Positions 7,444-13,918 of a stretch of DNA of 64,000 bases are shown one piece after another. Each line of letters begins with the position of its first letter. Positions within the stretch are counted from its first letter, which is position 1. Position numbers and translations under genes: made by a program. The notes below the pieces were generated by a model. It had not been told where the DNA came from, ran no database searches, and saw nothing but the letters and a program-made list of their open reading frames with translations. The stretch is from Deltaproteobacteria bacterium IMCC39524. Its GTDB lineage: Bacteria > Desulfobacterota > Desulfuromonadia > Desulfuromonadales > BM103. The DNA is taken from positions 744,001-808,000 of the forward strand of contig JARUHJ010000001.1 in assembly GCA_029667085.1 (NCBI GenBank). The letters are read 5' to 3'.

Positions 7444-9018
7444 TCACGTTTTTTTTCTCAACAGCGTCAGTGCCGATAACAGCAGGCAGCCCGCTGAGAG
7501 ATAATCGGCCCATTGCTGATGCAGCAGCTTAAAATAGAAGGCCAGCGCCAGAAAAAAAAGCAACCAGCCGAGCTTGCGCAGATATTTCCCGAGCCGTTCC
7601 AGCAGGTACTCGCGGTCTGCGGTTGCCATGCGCACCACCAGGTCACCCTGCTCTGCCAGTTCGATCACTTTTCGTGCTTTGATCGCTGTTATTGGCAGTT
7701 GGAGCAGTTCATACTTGAGCTTATCCAGTGGTAAACGATCTTCGCCGAGGGCACGTGGCAAGTTCTCTTTTAGAATCGGTAGGATATCTTTGATGCCGTT
7801 GAAATTATCGATGTACTGGGTACCCAGACCTTCGACCAGGGAGCTGACCCGCATCACGTAGATCACATCCTGCGGCAGCTTAAATGGCTGATCGTGCAGA
7901 ACATCGAGAATCCCAAAGGCCAGTTCCTGCATGCTGGAGGCATCGAGGTGATCACTGTCAAAAACTTCGAACAGGCTTTCGGCGACACTGTTCAATGCTC
8001 CGAAATCAGAGTCTTCGGTGAAAACCCCCATCTTCCGGGTCGCGCTGACCAGAAGCTCGAAATCCCTTTCATAAGCGGCTTTGACGGCGTAGATCATGGC
8101 CTGACGCATCTGTTGAGGAATCCGGCTGACCATGCCGAAATCGAGCAGGATCAATTCACCGGCCGGGCTGACCAGCAGGTTGCCCGGATGTGGATCGGCG
8201 TGAAAGTACCCCTTGACCAGCATCTGCTCGGTATAAAAAAGTACCAGCCGCTGCATCAACTCATCAAATGAGACATCGAGCCTGGAGACCGCTTCAACAT
8301 CATCGAAACGTGCTCCTTCTTCAAAACTCATCACCAGGGCCGTATCAGAACAATACTGCGGGTAAGGTTGCGGAAAACGGATCCCTGATTCGGCGTAGAC
8401 CTGGCTAAAATGTTCCAGGTTGGCCAACTCCTGCAGCATGCTCACTTCCTGCAGAATCACCCGGCTGAACGCTTGCAGAACCGATTCGATGGAATGTCGG
8501 GTCTGATCAGTAAAAAGCGGTCGCAAGATTCTCAAAAACAGGTTGAGCAAAAGGATGTCTATGCGAACCTTGAACTGGATGTTTTCGCGTAGCAGTTTGA
8601 CGGCAACGACTTCTCCGGTTTGTTTCAGTTGGGCTTTGTGGACTTGGCCGATGGAAGCACTGGCGATGGGTTGCTCATCGAACGAGGCAAAAACCTCTGG
8701 ATCGGGGAAGGCACGTCGGAAAACACGCTCGCGATTTTTATCAGTCATCGCCGGCATTTTGTCGTGCAACTGACGTAAAGCCTGCAAGTATTCCTGATCG
8801 AAAAAATCGGCGCGGGTGGCCAACACCTGTGCCAACTTGAGAAAGCTGGCGCCGAGAGAACGGATATTTTCAAGCAGGGCCTCCGGGCCCAAAGGTTTCC
8901 AGAGCAACCAGCGGCGGCGCCTGCGGAACAGGAGAAAAACCGTTACCAGGAACCTGAAGACCGCATAACTGCGTTGCGGCCGACAGTAATATATTGAGAT
9001 GAACAGACGACGGAGCAA
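7444..9018 (-). CDS. ABC1/UbiB-like atypical kinase
   Basis: This 524-residue protein belongs to the UbiB/ADCK family. It shows the alanine-rich loop (IASASIGQVHKAQL), the ATP lysine region (VVAVKLLR), the catalytic HADPHPGNLLV and the metal-binding LDFGMV. Two hydrophobic segments at the C-terminus (LGWLLFFLALAFYF and a second one) anchor it in the membrane. The family supports quinone or other isoprenoid lipid biosynthesis through ATPase or lipid-extraction activity. The family motif KxGQ reads K61-LA-Q64, with Ala in place of Gly, which may matter because this motif gates the active site. The phasin-like gene ends one base upstream, suggesting tight coupling. Confidence 0.9.
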   Translation of the reverse strand: MLRRLFISIYYCRPQRSYAVFRFLVTVFLLFRRRRRWLLWKPLGPEALLENIRSLGASFLKLAQVLATRADFFDQEYLQALRQLHDKMPAMTDKNRERVFRRAFPDPEVFASFDEQPIASASIGQVHKAQLKQTGEVVAVKLLRENIQFKVRIDILLLNLFLRILRPLFTDQTRHSIESVLQAFSRVILQEVSMLQELANLEHFSQVYAESGIRFPQPYPQYCSDTALVMSFEEGARFDDVEAVSRLDVSFDELMQRLVLFYTEQMLVKGYFHADPHPGNLLVSPAGELILLDFGMVSRIPQQMRQAMIYAVKAAYERDFELLVSATRKMGVFTEDSDFGALNSVAESLFEVFDSDHLDASSMQELAFGILDVLHDQPFKLPQDVIYVMRVSSLVEGLGTQYIDNFNGIKDILPILKENLPRALGEDRLPLDKLKYELLQLPITAIKARKVIELAEQGDLVVRMATADREYLLERLGKYLRKLGWLLFFLALAFYFKLLHQQWADYLSAGCLLLSALTLLRKKT

Positions 9019-9019
9019 A

Positions 9020-9295
9020 CTACTTTGCCAGTTCCTGTTTCAGCTTTTCCAGATCGTCTTTGGTCGCTAGGTTTAGCTCAGAGACCACCTCTTTGAGGAT
9101 ATCTTTGAGCCTCTCCTTGAACTGGTCCTTTTCCTCTTCGCCCCGCTGGGCCATCTCGTCTAAAAAAATCCGCGCCTTCTCTTCGCTCTTTTCCTGGCAG
9201 GCTTTGATCTCATCATTATTGGTTTCGATCTTTTCCTTAACGGCCAGGGCACCACCAAGAGCAGCATAAAAGAGTTGTTCGAGTTTTTTATCCAT
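9020..9295 (-). CDS. Phasin-like coiled-coil small protein
   Basis: This 91-residue protein is almost entirely charged helix. A short hydrophobic N-terminal part (LEQLFYAALGGALAVKEKIE) is followed by a long heptad-like coiled coil rich in Glu and Lys. This matches polyhydroxyalkanoate granule-associated or phasin-like accessory proteins often encoded just before UbiB-like kinases. It may bind lipid surfaces or scaffold the kinase, but no enzymatic motif is visible. The ribosome-binding site is GGAG, eight bases before the ATG. The gene is the first of the minus-strand run and faces the CarH/LitR-like regulator across a 94-bp divergent promoter region. Confidence 0.75.
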   Translation of the reverse strand: MDKKLEQLFYAALGGALAVKEKIETNNDEIKACQEKSEEKARIFLDEMAQRGEEEKDQFKERLKDILKEVVSELNLATKDDLEKLKQELAK

Positions 9296-9389
9296 TTGTA
9301 TTCTCCATAATCAAAGTCTAAATTTTGACTTGATTTATATTGTTTTTTATATAATATTCACAACATTACCCTTTTGTCTAGGACAAACA
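9296..9389. promoter_or_regulatory. Divergent promoter region with operator-like palindrome
   Basis: The 94 bp between the phasin-like gene and the MerR regulator are AT-rich. They contain the palindrome TTTGTC-TAG-GACAAA at 9373-9387, directly before the regulator start codon. The inverted pair AAGTC/GACTT lies nearer the other gene. A TTGACT...TATAAT arrangement with a long spacer runs towards the regulator. Autoregulation of both directions by the MerR protein is inferred. Confidence 0.55.
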
Positions 9390-10250
9390 ATGACGATTCA
9401 GCAATTGAGCAAGGAAATCGGTATCGGCATTGATACACTGAGGATCTGGGAGCGCCGATACGGCTACCCGATTCCCACTCGCAGCGCGCGCGGTCACCGC
9501 AGTTATTCCGCTGACCAGGTTGGCGAATTGCGGATCGTTAAAAAACTGCAGAGCCTTGGCTACCGACCGGGGAAGATCTTTACATTGAGTTCAGCCGAAC
9601 GGCGGGAACTGCTGATGGCAGCTGCAGAACAGGAGCGACCGCCCAACCGGGCTCTGCAATCATTGACAAAAGACTTCTCACCCGGTCAGATCGATGGAGA
9701 ACTTCGTGAACAACTACAGAAACTCGGGCTGATCAGCTTTATTCACCAGTATGCCCTGCCCTTGCTGCAAGCGCTCGATCAGGGCTGGACCGAAGGCAGC
9801 CTCAGCATTGCTCGCGAACATCTGATTTCCGACCGACTGGAACAACTGCTGCGGGAACAACTGGCCACTGAACGACCAGCAAATAACCAAAAGCAGTTGT
9901 TGTTCCTCACCCTGAGCGGCGAAAGACATAAGCTGGGGCTGCTGTTGGCAGCGGCTCTCTTCCATGCCGAGGGGATCAAATGCATTCTCCTCAATCAGGA
10001 ATTACCGCTCTCGGAGGTTCCGCTGCTGGCCAGCGATCTACAGGTCGATGGCGTTGCACTCTCCTTTAGCTTCCACTATTCAACACGACAGGCTAAAAAT
10101 GACTTGGCGAGCCTGAGAAATCAACTCGCTCCCCAGTTCAAGCTGATCGCTGGCGGACAAGCGGTCCAAGGCGGGATACAGATGCAGAACCTGACAATCT
10201 GCACTGCTTTGGAGCAGATCCCAGAGGTCTGCCGTAAACTTTTTGTGTAA
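9390..10250 (+). CDS. MerR-family regulator with CarH/LitR-like B12-binding domain
   Basis: The ATG at 9390 is chosen over an earlier in-frame start at 9330 because the MerR fold begins there (MTIQQLSKEIGIGIDTLRIW) and AGGA sits six bases upstream. The 286-residue protein has an N-terminal MerR winged helix (1-70), then a helical domain containing W133 with nine residues before E143-H144, the Wx9EH motif of CarH/LitR. A Rossmann-like cobalamin domain follows, with E178-x-H180-xx-G183 where the axial histidine would be H180. CarH/LitR proteins bind adenosylcobalamin in the dark, repress as tetramers and release DNA in light. A B12-independent or redox role is also possible. It faces the phasin/UbiB/renalase-like gene run, its likely target. 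Confidence 0.85.
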   Translation: MTIQQLSKEIGIGIDTLRIWERRYGYPIPTRSARGHRSYSADQVGELRIVKKLQSLGYRPGKIFTLSSAERRELLMAAAEQERPPNRALQSLTKDFSPGQIDGELREQLQKLGLISFIHQYALPLLQALDQGWTEGSLSIAREHLISDRLEQLLREQLATERPANNQKQLLFLTLSGERHKLGLLLAAALFHAEGIKCILLNQELPLSEVPLLASDLQVDGVALSFSFHYSTRQAKNDLASLRNQLAPQFKLIAGGQAVQGGIQMQNLTICTALEQIPEVCRKLFV

Positions 10251-10278
10251 TTCAAAAAGAGCATTCCCCGCCCCCATG

Positions 10279-11337
10279 TCATTCAATCCCGACCAGCGCC
10301 TTGATATATTGCATCCTCTCGTAATCTTCAGGGTCCTCACTGCGAGCCTGGCTCAACTGTCCACGGAAATCCGCCGGGCTCTGGAACCCATGACCCTGCA
10401 TCCACTCCTGAAGATGGTCGAGGATCAGGCCGATCTGGCTGAGTCCGTTGCGGTAAAGGGTTGAGCAAACCTGGACCACTGTTGCCCCTGCCAAGAGTTG
10501 CTTGATCATGTCGCTCCCATCGTGCACTCCGGTGGTAGCTGCCAGGTCGCAAGCCACTCGACCAGCCAGCAGGGAAATCCAGCGTAACGAAACGTGGAGT
10601 TCTTCAGACGTGCTATATGGGTTGCCTCCGGAAGGCTGCAGCTTGTCGAGATCAATATCAAAACGATAAAATCGATTGAACAACACCAGCGCATCTGCCC
10701 CCTGCCAGGTAACTTTCTTGTCGTTTTCTCCTGGACCGCACCAGCCCACGGTAAATGGTGGTCCGGTCATCCGGTCATTGCCGAGCTGTTTCGCCAGGTG
10801 CGCCAATGATGAGAAATATGGCCCGATCTTTAAAGCAACGGGAAGCGACACCTTAGTCCGCACTGCAGATAGAATATTGAGATAACGTTCTTCAACGTCA
10901 ACGCCGCTGATTGCGGAGTCATTCGGCAGAAAGCCGATGTTTAACTCCAGGCCATCAGCGCCAGCAGCGGCGAGTTTCCCGGCGTATTCGGTCCAACGCT
11001 CGGCGGTGACACAATTAACACTGGCGATAATCGGTACGGAAACAGCGGCTTTGGCATCGCTTACCAACTGCAGATACTCCCTGGGTCCGAAGGTCCGACC
11101 AAAGCCGTACAGGTAATCGTAGGTTTCGGTGTGTCCAGAATGCTGCGATTGTCGAGCCAGTTCCTCTGTTTCGGCGTCTATCTGCTCCTCGAATAACGAT
11201 TTCAGGACGATCGCCCCAGCACCTGCTTCGGCCGCCTGCTGTACCCCTTGCACTGTTTTGGTGAGTCCGCAGCTTGAAACGACAAGGGGGTTTTTGAGTT
11301 CCAGACCCATGTATCTTGTAGAGAGATTGCTCATCAT
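10279..11337 (-). CDS. Dihydroorotate dehydrogenase-like flavoprotein
   Basis: This 352-residue TIM-barrel protein starts NLSTRYMGLELKNPLVVSSCGLT and has SVNC, ELNIGF and a late glycine-rich FMN phosphate-binding section (DLAATTGVHDGSDMIKQLLAGATVVQVCSTL). It resembles class 1 dihydroorotate dehydrogenase but belongs to the 'dihydroorotate dehydrogenase-like' branch, which is longer and often not part of pyrimidine synthesis. It probably binds FMN and oxidises or reduces a cyclic substrate; the true substrate is unknown. No other pyrimidine gene lies nearby. Its 3' end converges on the MerR regulator gene, 28 bp apart. Confidence 0.82.
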   Translation of the reverse strand: MMSNLSTRYMGLELKNPLVVSSCGLTKTVQGVQQAAEAGAGAIVLKSLFEEQIDAETEELARQSQHSGHTETYDYLYGFGRTFGPREYLQLVSDAKAAVSVPIIASVNCVTAERWTEYAGKLAAAGADGLELNIGFLPNDSAISGVDVEERYLNILSAVRTKVSLPVALKIGPYFSSLAHLAKQLGNDRMTGPPFTVGWCGPGENDKKVTWQGADALVLFNRFYRFDIDLDKLQPSGGNPYSTSEELHVSLRWISLLAGRVACDLAATTGVHDGSDMIKQLLAGATVVQVCSTLYRNGLSQIGLILDHLQEWMQGHGFQSPADFRGQLSQARSEDPEDYERMQYIKALVGIE

Positions 11338-11555
11338 CAGGCTCCTCTAGCAGGCCGCAAGATCAGACCGTGAAGGTTGCGGTAGTGATTATCGTCGCTG
11401 TCAAATCAGAAAACATAAAGACCTTTGTCATATGAAAGTTTATCACAGGGACCGAGATGTACTATATCCGGGTCAGCTTTACTCCTCAGGAGATTGCCGA
11501 AATGAGCTCTTGTGATACGGTTAAGCTTTACACTCAAAGAAGAAAGGTTCCTGTC

Positions 11556-11801
11556 ATGGCAAATGAAACGAAAAACTTCTGCAAGGATATCGTAAGTCAC
11601 CATGTTCATCTCTGTACTCTCTCCGAAGAAGGCCGCGAGGATATGGTCGCCTGTCTTTCAGGACGCGCCGAATTCAAGTGTGGCAACTGTGGAGTGAAGG
11701 CTAATTTTGCGACTAACGTCTGTGATCCGGTTCAGCTCCCCGAGATCGATTGGTTGGGCGATGGTGCTGATAACATCAACCTGACCGGGCACAGTCGATA
11801 A
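11556..11801 (+). CDS. Small cysteine-rich hypothetical protein
   Basis: The ATG at 11556 (MANETKNFCKDIVSHHVHLC) is preferred to an upstream in-frame start at 11457 because a GAAAGG sequence lies just upstream and the earlier part is low-complexity. The 81-residue product has Cys residues at FCKD, HLCT, VACL, a CGNC pair (FKCGNCGVKANFATNVCDP) and adjacent histidines. This suggests a small metal-binding (zinc or iron) protein, but I do not recognise the family. It is followed by a 93-bp gap with an inverted repeat and then an SDR gene on the same strand. Confidence 0.6.
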   Translation: MANETKNFCKDIVSHHVHLCTLSEEGREDMVACLSGRAEFKCGNCGVKANFATNVCDPVQLPEIDWLGDGADNINLTGHSR

Positions 11802-11836
11802 GCAGGAACAAAGACAACCTTTGTCAAAAACTGGAG

Positions 11837-11881
11837 GTTAACCGCGCTATTTTAACTGCGTGAAATTTTTTTGCGGTTAAC
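11837..11881 (+). promoter_or_regulatory. Perfect 9-bp inverted repeat before SDR gene
   Basis: GTTAACCGC at 11837-11845 and GCGGTTAAC at 11873-11881 are perfect inverted copies with a 27-nt AT-rich spacer containing seven T residues. The right arm ends four bases before the GGGGTGG that could serve as ribosome-binding site for the SDR start at 11895. It may be an operator or an mRNA stem that modulates translation. Confidence 0.45.
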
Positions 11882-11894
11882 AGGGGTGGCTAAT

Positions 11895-12641
11895 ATGTCA
11901 AAAATTGCCTTAATTACAGGGTGTAGCGGCTCGCTCGGCGCGGCTGTTGCTCAACGACTGGCCACATCTGGCTACCGCTTGGTGATGACCGGCAGGGATG
12001 AAGAAAAGCTCAACGCGAACCCCATAGCCGATGGGTTGAAGTTCTCCGCAGATCTTTCCTGTTCGGAAGCAGTCGATCAGCTCTTTCATACGATCAACAG
12101 CCAATACGGTGAGCCCCCCACTCTGCTTGCTCACTGCGCGGGCAGTATCATAATCAGACCGATGCACCGCACGACACAGGAACAGTACCGATCCTGCCTG
12201 CAGAATAATCTGGACAGCGCCTTCTTCACCCTGCAGAAATTCATCCAGGGACTGTTAGATCATAAAACTAGAGGATCTGCTGTTTTGGTCAGTTCCATTG
12301 CCGGACGCATTGGGATTGGCAACCATGCGGCGATCGCAGCTGCAAAAGCAGGAGTGGAAGGGCTGATCCGAAGTGCTGCTGCTGATTATGCCGGTCGAGG
12401 AATACGCATTAACGGGATCGCTCCCGGCTTGATTCGCAGTGCGGCAACTGAAGGGTTTTTTAAAGGAGCAAAGGCCGAAGAACAGCTTGCTGCTCAATAT
12501 CCACTTGGCCGGTATGGTCATGTCGATGATGCGGCTAAGGCCATCTGCTGGTTACTCTCCAATGAGTCGGAATGGGTAACCGGCCAGGTTTTGGCTGTTG
12601 ACGGCGGCTTTAGCTCTATACGACCATTGGTCAAGACTTGA
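11895..12641 (+). CDS. SDR family oxidoreductase, atypical active site
   Basis: The start at 11895 (MSKIALITGCSGSLGAAVAQ) puts the dinucleotide motif TGxxGSLG at the normal distance; an upstream in-frame start at 11871 only adds an unrelated stub. The 248-residue FabG-like protein has AHCAGS in place of NNAG and a clear VSSIAGR serine segment. The YxxxK tyrosine is replaced by isoleucine (I147-AAA-K151). The C-terminal WVTGQVLAVDGGFS is normal. A subfamily of SDR proteins with this HxAIAAAK pattern exists, so this is probably a family feature. Without tyrosine the mechanism must differ or the protein may only bind substrate. It sits alone downstream of the cysteine-rich gene. Confidence 0.85.
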   Translation: MSKIALITGCSGSLGAAVAQRLATSGYRLVMTGRDEEKLNANPIADGLKFSADLSCSEAVDQLFHTINSQYGEPPTLLAHCAGSIIIRPMHRTTQEQYRSCLQNNLDSAFFTLQKFIQGLLDHKTRGSAVLVSSIAGRIGIGNHAAIAAAKAGVEGLIRSAAADYAGRGIRINGIAPGLIRSAATEGFFKGAKAEEQLAAQYPLGRYGHVDDAAKAICWLLSNESEWVTGQVLAVDGGFSSIRPLVKT

Positions 12642-12736
12642 GCTACATCCGTACTTAGTAGAAATTCAGAACAAAAGGGGAGGAACACCTCAATCAGTGA
12701 CAGGGTGCAGGTCTCCACATTCCACAAAACTTTCTT

Positions 12737-13918
12737 TTAAAGGAGCTGTTTCAGCTCCGCGACAAAGTGCTCAATTTCCCCAACTGTATTGTAGTAATGC
12801 GGCGAGACACGCAGCAAGGCCGGGTGGTGAAGCTTTTCAGAGCTGACAGGGTTGGCAGAGAAAGGCACGGTTGAGGTGTTGATCTGCCGAAGTGCCAGCT
12901 GTTGCTGCAACTGATCGGCAGGCATCTGTGCACAAGAGAAGGTGACGATAGCACACGGCCCGAGCCCCTGATCAGCAATGGTCACCCCATCGATATCGGC
13001 GAGTTTTTGGCGCAGTGTTGCAGCAAGGAATCTGACCCGCTCGCTGATAGCTCCGAGTCCCCAGGCGAGGGCATAGTCAATGGCGACACCGAGGGCAAGC
13101 TGAGCGGCATAGCTGCGTTCCCAACATTCAAAGCGTTTTGCATCGCTGCGGAGCTGGTAGTTGTTGGCAGACAGTAATGGTGCAGCGTGATGGTTGAGTT
13201 GGTTGGGTTCGAGTTGTTCGAGCAGGATTTTACGCACATAAAGCAGGCCGGTGCCGCGCGGGCCACGTAGAAACTTGCGACCGGTACCGCACAGAAGATC
13301 ACAGCCGAGCTGATCGACATCGACCGGCATCTGACCAAGAGCCTGGCAAGCATCCAGCAGGTAAGGGATGCCTGCCGCTTTTGCGACCTTGCCGACCTCT
13401 GCAGCAGGGTTGACCAAACCGCTACCTGAGGGGACCTGGGTGAGACAGATCAATTTGACCCGCTTGTCGATCTGGCTCTCAAGGCTGTTGATGTCGATCT
13501 GGCCCGTGGGGTCATCCGGCACCCAGGAGATCTCGGCCCCAAGGCGCTTTGCCTGGTGCAGAAGGGCCACCAAACTACTGCCATACTCGGCGCTGCTGGC
13601 GAGGATTTGGTCTCCCGGTTGAAAATCGAAGGCGTAGAAAGCGGCGTTCCAAGCCCGGGTGGCGCTGTCGGCAAAGGCGATTTCATCGGCCGAACAGTTG
13701 AGCAGCTGCGCGGCAGCGGTGTAAAAATGGTCCAGTTCCGCAGCACGCCGGGCCATGACTTCGTAGCCACCCTGCTCTTCCTCCTCGCGCAAATAGTCGT
13801 AGAGAGCATCGGCCACCGGAATTGGCGGCAGAGAGGCACCGGCGTTGTTGAAATGAATACGCTCTTCACAACCACGGGTTTCGCGGCGGGCTCGCTCAAT
13901 ATCAAAGGGGGGCGTCAT
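12737..13918 (-). CDS. PLP-dependent class V aminotransferase fold protein, probable ovothiol sulfoxide lyase
   Basis: This 393-residue PLP enzyme of the class V fold has HFNNAGAS near the N-terminus, LLDACQALGQ with D189 for the pyridine nitrogen, and GTGRKFLRGPRGTGLLYV with the Schiff-base lysine at K215. It resembles cysteine desulfurase/EgtE-type C-S lyases. Its start codon overlaps the ovoA stop (TGATG at 13916-13920), indicating translational coupling. In ovothiol synthesis OvoA makes 5-histidylcysteine sulfoxide, and a PLP lyase (OvoB) cleaves it to 5-thiohistidine, pyruvate and ammonia. That role is inferred from fold plus coupling. Other class V activities cannot be excluded by sequence alone. 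Confidence 0.78.
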   Translation of the reverse strand: MTPPFDIERARRETRGCEERIHFNNAGASLPPIPVADALYDYLREEEEQGGYEVMARRAAELDHFYTAAAQLLNCSADEIAFADSATRAWNAAFYAFDFQPGDQILASSAEYGSSLVALLHQAKRLGAEISWVPDDPTGQIDINSLESQIDKRVKLICLTQVPSGSGLVNPAAEVGKVAKAAGIPYLLDACQALGQMPVDVDQLGCDLLCGTGRKFLRGPRGTGLLYVRKILLEQLEPNQLNHHAAPLLSANNYQLRSDAKRFECWERSYAAQLALGVAIDYALAWGLGAISERVRFLAATLRQKLADIDGVTIADQGLGPCAIVTFSCAQMPADQLQQQLALRQINTSTVPFSANPVSSEKLHHPALLRVSPHYYNTVGEIEHFVAELKQLL

